Assembly (NCBI GenBank): GCA_015222805.1
Contig: JADFVZ010000020.1
Span: 24,301 to 88,300 of the forward strand
DNA: 64,000 nt
Direction: 5' to 3'
DNA from: Pseudomonadota bacterium
GTDB lineage: Bacteria; Pseudomonadota; Gammaproteobacteria; Xanthomonadales; SZUA-36
The stretch's first letter is position 1. The number at the start of each line of letters is the position of its first letter. Positions 48,892-58,947 of this stretch are shown piece by piece. Under the pieces are notes generated by a model. It was not told the DNA's origin. It searched no databases and was given only the letters and a program-made list of their open reading frames with translations. The position numbers and the translations under genes were made by a program.

Positions 48892-49845
48892 ATGGCTAGA
48901 TTAAATCATATATCCAGAGACTGGGTTTCGATACCTAAGCCTCATGTCGCGCCGGTAATCAAAGCCAGTGGCGCTAATATCAAATTTGACCATGCGAGTG
49001 GACGTGTTGCCACAAGTACCGATATCACCCGGATTTATCTAAATGAAATTGGCCGTTGGTCTTTGCTCAATCGTGAACAGGAACAATCACTATCCAAAAA
49101 ATTACATGCTGGCTGTGAACGCAGCAGGCGGCGGATGATTGTTTCTAATTTACGCCTGGTTGTCAAAATATCCAGGAGCTACCTTAACCGAGGTCTTAGC
49201 CTGTTGGATTTGATAGATGAAGGTAATCTCGGGTTAATTCGTGCAGTTGAAAAATTTGATCCCGAAAGGGGTTTTCGCTTCTCTACCTATGCAACCTGGT
49301 GGATCAGGCAATCAGTAGACCGCGCGGTTATGAACCAGAGTCGTACGGTACGCCTGCCAATCCACGTCATTCGGGGGCTGACCTCATATTTAAGGGCTAT
49401 CCGCAACCTGGAGCAAAAACTGGGGCGTTGTCCTGATATTGAAGAAATCGCCAACGAGGTCGGGATTACCAGGGAACAAGCTAATAAGATGTTTGTGGTC
49501 AACGACCAGGTGGCAGTGACGGGTGACCTCAAGTTGAAAGACGGTAATATCAGTTTGCTTGATTCATTACCTGACACAAGCAATGAGATACCAGATCAGT
49601 TATTTGCGAAAGACTCAGCCAGTCGGCAACTAAATGTCTGGCTGACTAAATTGAATAAGCAGCAAAGAACCGTAATGATTCACCGTTTCGGACTGGATGG
49701 ACACGGTGGCCGCACACTTGAGGAGGTTGGTGCAATTATGGGTGTCACCCGAGAAAGGGTGCGACAGGTCCAAATGTCGGCATTAGTTCGCTTGCGTGAA
49801 ATATCAGCTCGTTCTGGAGTGACAGAGGTACCGCTTTTTGATTAG
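48892..49845 (+). CDS. rpoS: RpoS-type sigma-70 family factor
   Basis: [103 protein letters not shown]. Confidence 0.85.
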   Translation: MARLNHISRDWVSIPKPHVAPVIKASGANIKFDHASGRVATSTDITRIYLNEIGRWSLLNREQEQSLSKKLHAGCERSRRRMIVSNLRLVVKISRSYLNRGLSLLDLIDEGNLGLIRAVEKFDPERGFRFSTYATWWIRQSVDRAVMNQSRTVRLPIHVIRGLTSYLRAIRNLEQKLGRCPDIEEIANEVGITREQANKMFVVNDQVAVTGDLKLKDGNISLLDSLPDTSNEIPDQLFAKDSASRQLNVWLTKLNKQQRTVMIHRFGLDGHGGRTLEEVGAIMGVTRERVRQVQMSALVRLREISARSGVTEVPLFD

Positions 49846-49874
49846 CCGGGCTGCTTGAAAATAGATGTTATGTG

Positions 49875-51236
49875 TTATTGGGTCAACACCAGGCTCGCCA
49901 ATCCTACAAAAGCAAGGATACCGATGACATCGGTAACTGTTGTCAGTACGACGCCCCCGGCAAGCGCGGGGTCTACGCGAATTTTTTTCAGGGTTAATGG
50001 TATCACTGCTCCGGCAATTGCACCGGCCAGCAGGTTGATTACCATGGCTGCTGCCATCACGGCACCCAGTTTATAATCCTGATACCACCAGGCGGCTATC
50101 GCCGCGACGATGCCAGCGAAGAAAATACCGTTGAGTATCCCTACCGCGACTTCTTTGCGGAAAATAGCCCCGGCATTGCTTATGCTCACCTGACCGGTTG
50201 CCATACCACGAATCATCAGGGTTAATGTCTGTGTTCCGGCGATGCCGCCCATACTCATTACCACCGGAAATAATATGGCCAGGGCAACAATTTGTTCGAG
50301 TGTTGGCTCGAAGAATGACAACACAAGCGCAGCAATGAAAGCAGTTACCAGGTTTACTGTTAACCAGACCCAGCGACGCTTTGCAGTCTGCACAACGGGT
50401 GCAAACATATCATGCTCTTCGTCCAGGCCCGCCATGGTTAAGACCGAATGCTCGGCTTCATCACGAATAACATCAACCACATCGTCAATGGTAATGCGTC
50501 CGACGAGGATGCCATTTTCATCAATTACCGGTGTGGAAATCAGGTCGTGGTGTTCAAATTCCTGGGCTACCTGGCTATCGGGCAGGTCCGCCTGCATGGC
50601 GACTATGCCTGTATCCATGATGTCGGAGACAATCAGGTCCGGATTCAGGGTAAGCAAATCGGTTAATTTAACGCTGCCGAGATAACGACCGCGACGATTG
50701 ACCACAAATAACTGATCGATCATTTCCGGTAGTTCTGCCCTGAGGCGCAAATAGCGCAGCACGACATCAATACTGACATCCGGACGTACCGTGACTACGT
50801 CCGGGTTCATCAATCCGCCAGCAGAGTCTTCCGGGTAGGAGAGTACTTGTGCCAGGCGTTCACGATCCTGGCGATCCATAGCTGTGAGAATTTCCCGGAT
50901 TACCGTATCCGGCAGGTCATCAAGAATATCGGCGAGGTCATCGAGATCAAGATCACCTGCTGCCGCTACCAGATCCTGCTGGCTCATGTCTTCAATCAGG
51001 CTGGCTCGTACCTGGTCATTTACATGAACCAGCACATCGCCCTCTATAACAGGATCAACAAGGTCCCAGACAACCAGGCGTTTTGCCAGGGGCAGGGATT
51101 CCAGCAGTTCGCCAATTTCAGCACCGGTGAGGCTGTGCAGCATTCCCTCGACCTGGGTTTTGGTACCGCTGCCTAACGCTTCGGAGACCCTTTGCAGGTG
51201 GCGAGCCGTTTTTTCTTCGTATTTGTCTTGCATCAC
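49875..51236 (-). CDS. mgtE: Magnesium transporter MgtE
   Basis: MgtE N and CBS domains; VVMSMGGIAGTQTLTLMIRGMATGQ, AGGVVLTTVTDVIGILAFVGLA. Confidence 0.95.
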   Translation of the reverse strand: MMQDKYEEKTARHLQRVSEALGSGTKTQVEGMLHSLTGAEIGELLESLPLAKRLVVWDLVDPVIEGDVLVHVNDQVRASLIEDMSQQDLVAAAGDLDLDDLADILDDLPDTVIREILTAMDRQDRERLAQVLSYPEDSAGGLMNPDVVTVRPDVSIDVVLRYLRLRAELPEMIDQLFVVNRRGRYLGSVKLTDLLTLNPDLIVSDIMDTGIVAMQADLPDSQVAQEFEHHDLISTPVIDENGILVGRITIDDVVDVIRDEAEHSVLTMAGLDEEHDMFAPVVQTAKRRWVWLTVNLVTAFIAALVLSFFEPTLEQIVALAILFPVVMSMGGIAGTQTLTLMIRGMATGQVSISNAGAIFRKEVAVGILNGIFFAGIVAAIAAWWYQDYKLGAVMAAAMVINLLAGAIAGAVIPLTLKKIRVDPALAGGVVLTTVTDVIGILAFVGLASLVLTQ

Positions 51237-51384
51237 GGCCTCCCCCGTCTTCGAGTGTTATTCCAGTATCAGCTGCTTATTATGCGATGTGTAAGGGTTC
51301 AGGTCTATATTTGAGAATGAGGCAGGATGATTAAACAAGACATGTACAACTGGAAATGCATATTTCGCAGGTGTGTAGCCTTGC

Positions 51385-52281
51385 TTATTCAAGCTCCCGG
51401 TGGACCACCTGAACCTTCTGGGTTTTTCCTGAAAGTAGTTCTGCCAGCCTTTCCGCCAGGTAAACCGAGCGATGCTGGCCACCGGTACAACCTATGCCAA
51501 TGGTGACATAACTACGCTGGCTGGCAGCAAATTTGTCCAGCCAGCGACCCAGGAAGGCACTGGTATCTGCAAGGTAATCGGTGGTCATATCGTCATTACC
51601 CAACCACTCAATCACAGGCCCGTCACACCCGCTGAGACTGCGCAGCTGCGACTCCCAGTGTGGATTGGGAAGGCAACGTACATCAAAAAGGAAATCAAGG
51701 TCTTGCGGGATACCGTGTTTAAATGCAAAGGACTGGAATACAAGAGTCATCTGCGTTGACTGCTCATGCCGTGTAAGTTTGGCAATTTGACGGCGCAACT
51801 GATGCAGGTTGATATCGCTGGTGTCGATAATAAAATCAGCACTTGTCTTCAGCGGTTTAAGAATTTCCCGTTCAAGATCCAGGGCTGCGGGCAGTGTTAC
51901 ATTTCTTCCGGTTAACGGGTGGCGCCTTCTGGTTTCACTAAAGCGCTGCAACAGGGTTTTACGGTCTGCTGTCAGGAAGAGTAATTTGCTCTCTATTCCC
52001 CTGTCTGCGAGCCGGGATAGCCAGCCGGGGATATTGCCGAGGTCCTGGCTGCGATCACGTGCATCAATGGCAACTGCAACTGATTGATAGCGCAGTGGCT
52101 GATCGAGTATCTGAATAATGAATGCTTGCAGCAGTCCGGAAGGCAGGTTGTCAACACAGTAGTAATCCAGGTCTTCAAGTGCGTGCAGGGCAATGGTTTT
52201 GCCACTACCCGAAAGTCCGCTTAGCAGGACGAGCTGTTGCTTGAGTGCAATTGGTTCTGGTGGCTGTTGGCTAGAACTCAT
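51385..52281 (-). CDS. rapZ: RNase adapter protein RapZ
   Basis: LLSGLSGSGKTIALHALEDLDYYCVDNLP; RCLPNPHWESQLRSLSGCDGPV; IGIGCTGGQHRSVYLAERL. Confidence 0.97.
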   Translation of the reverse strand: MSSSQQPPEPIALKQQLVLLSGLSGSGKTIALHALEDLDYYCVDNLPSGLLQAFIIQILDQPLRYQSVAVAIDARDRSQDLGNIPGWLSRLADRGIESKLLFLTADRKTLLQRFSETRRRHPLTGRNVTLPAALDLEREILKPLKTSADFIIDTSDINLHQLRRQIAKLTRHEQSTQMTLVFQSFAFKHGIPQDLDFLFDVRCLPNPHWESQLRSLSGCDGPVIEWLGNDDMTTDYLADTSAFLGRWLDKFAASQRSYVTIGIGCTGGQHRSVYLAERLAELLSGKTQKVQVVHRELE

Positions 52282-52332
52282 GATGCTGTTGTACAGCCTC
52301 TGTGCATAAGGCAGGGAGATCCCAAATGGATT

Positions 52333-52788
52333 CTACTGTTTCCAATTGGCCAAAAGTTCTTGCAGGCTGGCTGGCGAATCTGCTGCACGGAGTTGTTCCC
52401 GAAAGGTCGAATTAGAAAACATACCTTCTATCTGTCCCATTAATTGCAGGTGATCCTCGGTACAGTGTTCTGGCACGGTGATGGCAAAAAGCATGTCCAC
52501 AGGCTCACCATCATCTGCTTCAAATTGAATGGCTTTTCGTAACCTGACAAAAGCAGCCCGGGCGCCGCTGGAAGCGTGCACCCTGCCGTGCGGAATGGCA
52601 ACACCGTGTCCCAGACCGGTACTGCCAAGTCTTTCACGCGAACACAGGCTTTCAAATACCAGTCTGGCATCAGCCCCGTCTTCCTTATCAACCAACAGGT
52701 CACTAAGGATTTCCAGCAGTTTTTTCTTACTGCCGGCGTGGACGTTCAGGCTGATGCGCTCAGGCGATAGTAAGTCACTAACTTGCAT
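52333..52788 (-). CDS. ptsN: PTS IIA-like nitrogen regulatory protein
   Basis: LGSTGLGHGVAIPHGRVHASSGARAAFVRL. Confidence 0.95.
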   Translation of the reverse strand: MQVSDLLSPERISLNVHAGSKKKLLEILSDLLVDKEDGADARLVFESLCSRERLGSTGLGHGVAIPHGRVHASSGARAAFVRLRKAIQFEADDGEPVDMLFAITVPEHCTEDHLQLMGQIEGMFSNSTFREQLRAADSPASLQELLANWKQ

Positions 52789-52803
52789 CTTTCACTATTC
52801 TCT

Positions 52804-53109
52804 TTACAAACCCCTGTGGTGATTTTTCAGGATTTCTTTATGACGAATGACCTGACGATCTAATTTGTCTGTCATCATGTCGATTGCAGCGTAAAGGTCA
52901 GCCTCAGTCGCGCTTGCAACTATTGCTTTCCCGCCACCGGCTATATTCAGGCTGGCCTCGGCAGTGTGGTTATTTTTCGCCACATCTAGTACAACATGGG
53001 CTGACACAATGCTATCAAAATGTTTGTCCAGGCGGGTGACTTTTTCAGTCACGTATGCACGCAGAGAGTCGGTAACTTCGATGTGTTTACCAGTGATGGT
53101 TAGCTGCAT
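52804..53109 (-). CDS. hpf: Ribosome hibernation promoting factor
   Basis: MQLTITGKHIEVTDSLRAYVTEKVTRLDKHFD; DLYAAIDMMTDKLDRQVIRHKEI. Confidence 0.95.
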   Translation of the reverse strand: MQLTITGKHIEVTDSLRAYVTEKVTRLDKHFDSIVSAHVVLDVAKNNHTAEASLNIAGGGKAIVASATEADLYAAIDMMTDKLDRQVIRHKEILKNHHRGL

Positions 53110-53339
53110 TTTTTTCTCCTTGTTGTCTGAAAGATATCCCGCCCTGCAGGTAGCAGATGCGGAAGCCTTCGTTTGGTGCAGTCTTTCGGGATTTTTGACC
53201 CATTGAAAAATGAGAGGGTAGCAGGACTACTTTCATAACTTAATTTTATACTCGTTTGCGGAAAAAGCCTAGGTTTTTTCCCGGATAAACTCCAGTGGCA
53301 AGTCAACCAGGCAATACAGCAGTTGATATAGCCAGGGTT

Positions 53340-53822
53340 TCAATCCCTGAAATTTTTATATTGCAGGGGCATTTCACAGGGTGCATTTTTTAGCAGGGTT
53401 ATTGCAGTTTGCAGGTCGTCACGTTTTTTACCGGTGATACGCAGTTGTTCACCCTGGATAGCCGTTTGCACCTTCATCTTGCTGTCTTTGATTAACTTGA
53501 TCAATTTTTTTGCTTCATCGGTTTGGATGCCCTCCCTGACCAATATTTTTTGCACCGCCGTATTTAGATGAATAACCGCTTCCTGCGGGTCGAGGCACTT
53601 TAAATCGATACTGCGCTTTACCAGTTTCCCGGCCAGAACATCATTCATCTGCTGCAGTTGGAATTCAGCCTGGGCGGATAGGGTGATTGTGTTGTCTTTT
53701 AAATCAAAATTGGCACCACTACCTTTAAAATCAAAGCGTGTTTTGACTTCACGATTGGCCTGGTCAACTGCATTACTGAGTTCATGATGGTTGATTTCTG
53801 ATACTACATCAAAAGAGGGCAT
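53340..53822 (-). CDS. yajQ: YajQ-family (DUF520) nucleotide-binding protein
   Basis: MPSFDVVSEINHHELSNAVDQANREVKTRFDFKGS; QLRITGKKRDDLQTAI. Confidence 0.96.
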   Translation of the reverse strand: MPSFDVVSEINHHELSNAVDQANREVKTRFDFKGSGANFDLKDNTITLSAQAEFQLQQMNDVLAGKLVKRSIDLKCLDPQEAVIHLNTAVQKILVREGIQTDEAKKLIKLIKDSKMKVQTAIQGEQLRITGKKRDDLQTAITLLKNAPCEMPLQYKNFRD

Positions 53823-53859
53823 GTTATCTCCGGTGATTAGGGATTAAATAGTACGGCGT

Positions 53860-55275
53860 CTAAAAATGACGGAGTCTCTCACGTCGTTGGCTGCGCCGCC
53901 TTTCTGCTGATGAGCCAATCCCGAGGGCTTCCCGGTATTTAGCAACTGTACGCCGTGCAATACGAATACCTGAGAGCTGCAACTGTTCTGATAATTTCTG
54001 GTCACTCAGGGGTTTTGTTTGTAGTTCGGCGGCAATTAAATCTGATATTCTGGCTTTTACTGCAACCGAACTTACGGTTTTTCCATCCAGTGTATTCACA
54101 TGGCTGGAGAAAAAATATTTTAGTTCAAAAATTCCACGCGGGGTTAGTGTATATTTGCGTGTTGTTGCCCTTGAGACAGTAGATTCATGCAGCCCGGTTT
54201 CAGCTGCAATTTCCCTCAATACCAGCGGTTGCATGGCTTTCTTACCTTGTTCCAGGAACAGTCGCTGATGTTTTACGATTGCATTGGATACCAGCATTAA
54301 TGAGCGGTTGCGCAATACCAGGGCATTCATCAGCCAGCGAGCTTCCTGCAGGTGGCCTCGCAGGTAGTCAGATTCTTTTTTACCTTCCGAGCGTAACAGG
54401 CGGATGTAATAACTGTTCAGTTGCAGGCGGGGTTCGTTGTCCGGGTTGAGTGAAACCCGCCAGTCGTTTCCCTGTTGCAGGAAATAAACATCGGGGACGA
54501 TGTATTCATCCCGGCGGTTGTCATAACGGGCGCCCGGTCGTGGCTCCAGGGATTGTATTAACTCAATCGCCAGGCTTATTTTTTCAGGAGTAGAGTTAAG
54601 TTTTTCTACCAGTTCATCGGCTCGGCCGTCTATCAGCAAATCCAGGCCATCACGGGCGAGCCTGGCGGCAGTATTCCTGGCGGGCGTATCCTGGGGCAGG
54701 GCAGCCAGCTGGACCTGTATGCACTCCTGGGCATTGAGGCAGGCAACACCCACCGGTTCCATCCGCTGGATACGATGGAGAACTGCCATTATCTCATCAC
54801 TCGAAACGGATACATCCTGTGACAGGGTGCGCTGGATGTCTTCAATACTGTCTGCAAGGTATCCATCTTCATCCAGGGCAAATACTATGACCTCGGCGAT
54901 TGCAGTATCGGTTGCAGAAAATGAAGTCAGGTTGATCTGCCAGAGTAAGTGGTTTTGCAGGCTCTCATCATCCTGATCAGGCAGGGTATCGAGGATATAG
55001 CCGCTGCCTTCTGAGCTACTTTGGGTGGCGGGTAATCCTTGGGAACTTAGCCATTCCTCGGTGCTTAAGTCTTCAGCTGATTCTGCAACTATTTCATTGC
55101 TGTCCGGATCAAGGCTTTCCTCACCCTCGCGTTCAAGCAGCGGATTGCTGTCCAGGGCTTCCTGTACGTAATCACGCAGCTCAAGCCGACCTAATTGCAG
55201 TAATTTGATGGCCTGCTGCAACTGCGGCGCCATGGCCAGTTGTTGTTTGAGTCTGAGTTGAAGCCTTTGCGACAT
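53860..55275 (-). CDS. rpoN: RNA polymerase sigma-54 factor
   Basis: LRLKQQLAMAPQLQQAIKLLQL; LHESTVSRATTRKYTLTPRGIFELKYFFSS; RRTVAKYREALGI (RpoN box). Confidence 0.98.
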   Translation of the reverse strand: MSQRLQLRLKQQLAMAPQLQQAIKLLQLGRLELRDYVQEALDSNPLLEREGEESLDPDSNEIVAESAEDLSTEEWLSSQGLPATQSSSEGSGYILDTLPDQDDESLQNHLLWQINLTSFSATDTAIAEVIVFALDEDGYLADSIEDIQRTLSQDVSVSSDEIMAVLHRIQRMEPVGVACLNAQECIQVQLAALPQDTPARNTAARLARDGLDLLIDGRADELVEKLNSTPEKISLAIELIQSLEPRPGARYDNRRDEYIVPDVYFLQQGNDWRVSLNPDNEPRLQLNSYYIRLLRSEGKKESDYLRGHLQEARWLMNALVLRNRSLMLVSNAIVKHQRLFLEQGKKAMQPLVLREIAAETGLHESTVSRATTRKYTLTPRGIFELKYFFSSHVNTLDGKTVSSVAVKARISDLIAAELQTKPLSDQKLSEQLQLSGIRIARRTVAKYREALGIGSSAERRRSQRRERLRHF

Positions 55276-55296
55276 GGAATGATATAACCTGTGCGC

Positions 55297-56016
55297 TTAA
55301 ATGGTAAAAGAGTCACCGAGATAAACTTCTCGTACGGATTTATTACTGAGGACCTCTTCCGAGGTGCCGGCAGCCAGCTCTTTGCCTTCACTAAGAATGT
55401 AAGCATAATCGCAGATATCCAGCGTTTCGCGTACATTATGATCAGTAATTAACACCCCGATGTCACGGCTGACCAGGTGAGTGACAATTTTTTTAATATC
55501 ACTGACAGAAATCGGATCCACTCCTGCAAAGGGTTCATCCAGCAGCATAAAACGCGGATTTGCAGCCAGTGCGCGGGCAATTTCCACACGCCGTCTTTCA
55601 CCGCCCGAAAGGCTTATACCTGCCTGGTCTGCAAGGTGGCTAATTGATAGCTCATCCATCAGGTGTTCGAGTTCAGCACGGCGCATTTTTTTATCCAGGT
55701 CCGAGCGCATTTCGAGGATGGCAAGAATATTGTTCTGAACCGAGAGCTTGCGAAATATCGAAGCATCCTGTGGCAGGTAACCAATGCCTTGCCGGGCCCG
55801 AAGGTTTACAGGTTTGTGGGTCAGATCGTGACCATCGATAGTGATCTGTCCCTGATCCACGGGTATCAGTCCAACAATCATATAAAAGCAAGTAGTTTTA
55901 CCGGCACCGTTGGGGCCAAGCAGCCCAACTACTTCGCCCTGTTTAACTTTCAGGGAGACGCCACTAACAACTTCACGGCCCTTGTATTGTTTGTGCAGGT
56001 TAGTTGCGCGGAGCAT
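55297..56016 (-). CDS. lptB: LPS export ABC transporter ATP-binding protein
   Basis: [53 protein letters not shown]. Confidence 0.97.
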   Translation of the reverse strand: MLRATNLHKQYKGREVVSGVSLKVKQGEVVGLLGPNGAGKTTCFYMIVGLIPVDQGQITIDGHDLTHKPVNLRARQGIGYLPQDASIFRKLSVQNNILAILEMRSDLDKKMRRAELEHLMDELSISHLADQAGISLSGGERRRVEIARALAANPRFMLLDEPFAGVDPISVSDIKKIVTHLVSRDIGVLITDHNVRETLDICDYAYILSEGKELAAGTSEEVLSNKSVREVYLGDSFTI

Positions 56017-56606
56017 TATTTATTACCACTGTCTTTCTGGTCGCTGGCAGCACCTGCCTGACTGGTTGAAGGTTTATTCACACCTTGCTCTTCTGTTTTG
56101 ATGCCGACCGGTTTTTTCTCGGCTGGAATGATGCGAAAGTGGACTCGGTCATCGCCACCGGAACTTTGGGTGAGAAAACGCTCCCTGGTAAGATCATATC
56201 GAACCTGATGGCCCTTGATTTCACCCTGTGGATGGTTGATCTGGACGTTTCCAGTTAGTACGATAAGTGCTTGCGCAACCTGATAGTTGATAGTGTTTGC
56301 CTGTGCGTCCAGAACACCTCCTTCTGGCAATTCCTGATGCCAGGTCACCGGGCTACCTTCAAGTTCAATACGTACAACCTTAGAGTTGCTGGTGTGGATT
56401 TTTCCAAGTTCAGCAATAATTTCTAGTTGTCCCTGCTTTATGTGGACATTTTTTCGCAGGATAGTGACGCCATCACCAAGTGCTGAATCACCTCTGTCGG
56501 CGCTAATATCAATGGGTAAGTTGCTTTGTGTACCAAATGCCGCAGCATTTAAACCGGTACTGCTACTTATCAGTAACATCAGAATTAAAATTCTATTGAG
56601 TTTCAT
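56016..56606 (-). CDS. lptA: LPS transport periplasmic protein LptA
   Basis: OstA-like repeat; signal peptide; between lptB and lptC. Confidence 0.92.
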   Translation of the reverse strand: MKLNRILILMLLISSSTGLNAAAFGTQSNLPIDISADRGDSALGDGVTILRKNVHIKQGQLEIIAELGKIHTSNSKVVRIELEGSPVTWHQELPEGGVLDAQANTINYQVAQALIVLTGNVQINHPQGEIKGHQVRYDLTRERFLTQSSGGDDRVHFRIIPAEKKPVGIKTEEQGVNKPSTSQAGAASDQKDSGNK

Positions 56607-57168
56607 ATCGTCCTTTAACCTGTTGCTGCAGGCTGATTTGATCAGTCTCGAGGCTGGCGCTCATGCCTACTGAACTGAGCTGGATTCCGGGGGCAGTAAT
56701 TGAGACAGGTACCGAGCTGGTAAGCAGCCGGTCCTTTTGGTAAAAAATCAGTTCTTCGGTCAGGATAATGGTTGGTTGAATTTCATTCTGGCTGTCAGTA
56801 ACCTGTGATTTTACAACTACTTCCCCAGTTAATCTGATTTCGTCCTGGTTGCTGCTGATAAGCCCTGCATTGGCAACCAGGGTGATTTTTTTAGCATTCT
56901 CTTTTTGCGGCCATTGTATCCGCGGGCTGGTTATATAGGTTTCACCCGTATAGGTATTCCGGCTCATACGCGGAGCTGTCATTTGGAATATCAGGTGTCC
57001 GTTTTCATCGAAGTTCCTGGCAATAAAGTTCTCGAGGTCATAATCAATCGCGCTGCTTTGAGTAGTTTGAGCTGTCTCTGCCGGGTCCAGTTGCTGATTG
57101 ACAAGCCAGCGGCTGGATAACGCAAGCCCGGTAAATAACAATATGGCGATAAATGTCCTTTTACGCAT
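56593..57168 (-). CDS. lptC: LPS export protein LptC
   Basis: Single N-terminal TM; FDENGHLIFQMTAPRMSRN; start MRKRTFIA at 57168 overlaps kdsC. Confidence 0.9.
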   Translation of the reverse strand: MRKRTFIAILLFTGLALSSRWLVNQQLDPAETAQTTQSSAIDYDLENFIARNFDENGHLIFQMTAPRMSRNTYTGETYITSPRIQWPQKENAKKITLVANAGLISSNQDEIRLTGEVVVKSQVTDSQNEIQPTIILTEELIFYQKDRLLTSSVPVSITAPGIQLSSVGMSASLETDQISLQQQVKGRYETQ

Positions 57169-57737
57169 CAGCCTGGTCGCTGCCTGGTGCCGAGTGGGCC
57201 GGTATCTAAGCATTCAGCCAGCCAGAGCTGTTCGCTACCCTGGGCCTGCATGATCAAGTGGCAGAGTTCACGCACGGCTCCACGGCCTCCATTTCGAGAA
57301 GAAATCCAGTCAACACGTTTACGTACTTCGGGTTCACCATCAGCAACTGTCGCCGACAGCCCAACCTGTGACATAACTGCAAGGTCATTCCAGTCGTCGC
57401 CGATATAACAGGCCTGTGCATCACCAAGCTTGAGTTTATCGATTAGCTGTTTATAAGCGACGATTTTATTGTCCTGGCCCTGAAATAAATGTTTGATTCC
57501 TAATTGCCGGGCCCGTTGTTCGAGTAAGCTGGAGTATCGTCCGGTAATAATTGCGAGTTCAATACCATAACGCTGTATGGCTACTAAACCGAGGCCGTCA
57601 CGTGAACTGAAAGCTTTGATTTCTTCACCCTGGTCGGTAAAAAACAGGCGGCCGTCACTAAGAACACCATCCACATCCATGATCAGTAAACGAATGGGTT
57701 TGGCTTTTTCAATAATTTCAGCAGAAAAACCTGTCAT
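57168..57737 (-). CDS. kdsC: 3-deoxy-D-manno-octulosonate 8-phosphate phosphatase
   Basis: IRLLIMDVDGVLSDGRLFFTDQGEEIKAFSSRDGLGL; CYIGDDWNDLAVMSQVGLSATVADGEPEV. Confidence 0.96.
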   Translation of the reverse strand: MTGFSAEIIEKAKPIRLLIMDVDGVLSDGRLFFTDQGEEIKAFSSRDGLGLVAIQRYGIELAIITGRYSSLLEQRARQLGIKHLFQGQDNKIVAYKQLIDKLKLGDAQACYIGDDWNDLAVMSQVGLSATVADGEPEVRKRVDWISSRNGGRGAVRELCHLIMQAQGSEQLWLAECLDTGPLGTRQRPG

Positions 57738-58705
57738 ACCACACCTGCCTGGAGTAAATCCTGAAAATTGAGGGCGCCAACCAGTTTGTTGTTATCAGCA
57801 ACAACCAGCAAGCCCTGGATTCTGTGCTTTTGCATTTTGTTAACAGCATTCACTGCAAGGTCACCCGGAGTAATTGTGATCGGGTTTTCATGCATTAGTT
57901 CAACGATTGCCGTGGTTGTCGGATTTTGTCCAAACTCCAGGGTGCGGCGGAGGTCACCATCGGTATATACGCCAAGCAATTGCTCATCATCATCAACAAT
58001 TGCCACCATGCCAAGACGTTTTTCCGTCATCTCCAGGATACCCTCAGTAAGCATGGCAGACTTGCCTACATGCGGTATATCGTCACCTTTGTGCATAATC
58101 TCATCTACATGCAGCAATAAACGCCGACCCAGTTGCCCGGCAGGATGGGACTGGGCAAAATCCTCGCGGGTAAAGCCACGGGACTCAAGCAGGGATATCG
58201 CCAGTGCGTCCCCCATGACCAGCGCCGCCGTTGTACTGGAAGTGGGTGCCAGCCCAAGGGGGCAGGCCTCTTTATCTACGGATACATTGATATGCACATC
58301 GGCGTGGCGTGCCAAAGTTGATTCCGGATTGCCGGTCATGGCGATAGATTTTGTCCCTAATCGCAGTAATTGAGGCAGTATCTGGTTAACTTCGTTGGTT
58401 TCGCCTGAACTGGATATAATCAGCAGCACATCTTCAGTTGTAATCATACCGAGGTCGCCGTGGCTGGCTTCTGCAGGATGTACAAAAAAAGCAGGGGTAC
58501 CAGTACTGGCAAGGGTAGCTGCAATTTTGTTGCCAATATGTCCAGACTTCCCCATACCTATTACGATGACCCGGCCTTTGCAGGTGAGCATGATTTCACA
58601 GGCGCGGACGAAATCATCATCGATACGCGACAGGAGGCCTTTGACTGCATCGAGTTCGGTTTCGATAACTGCAGCAGCCAGTTGTTTGATTGCCGTTTGA
58701 TTCAT
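57734..58705 (-). CDS. kdsD: D-arabinose 5-phosphate isomerase
   Basis: SIS domain VIVIGMGKSGHIGNKIAATLASTGTPAFFVHPAEASHGDLG plus two CBS domains. Confidence 0.96.
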   Translation of the reverse strand: MNQTAIKQLAAAVIETELDAVKGLLSRIDDDFVRACEIMLTCKGRVIVIGMGKSGHIGNKIAATLASTGTPAFFVHPAEASHGDLGMITTEDVLLIISSSGETNEVNQILPQLLRLGTKSIAMTGNPESTLARHADVHINVSVDKEACPLGLAPTSSTTAALVMGDALAISLLESRGFTREDFAQSHPAGQLGRRLLLHVDEIMHKGDDIPHVGKSAMLTEGILEMTEKRLGMVAIVDDDEQLLGVYTDGDLRRTLEFGQNPTTTAIVELMHENPITITPGDLAVNAVNKMQKHRIQGLLVVADNNKLVGALNFQDLLQAGVV

Positions 58706-58947
58706 GGGTGCCAGGGAACCTCTGATTTATTCATGAATGAGCATCTTGAGTCCATAATTTTCAATAGCTGCGTTAGTAAGTACTCGCAATAGCGTTGCTA
58801 TTACTTGTACTTCCTGTCTTGCTCTTGAAGAATTCTGGTTCTCAATCTGTATCTCCAGAATAAATCAGAGGCTCCCTAGTTTAACCTGCTTGGCACAACT
58901 ATTGCAGTGGCATTTCCCGGAATTGAATTTACGGGTGGATTCTACGC

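Noticed and set aside
57768-58373. 201-aa plus-strand ORF
   Set aside because: Antisense shadow of kdsD; Ser/Arg-rich translation typical of reverse-complement artefacts.
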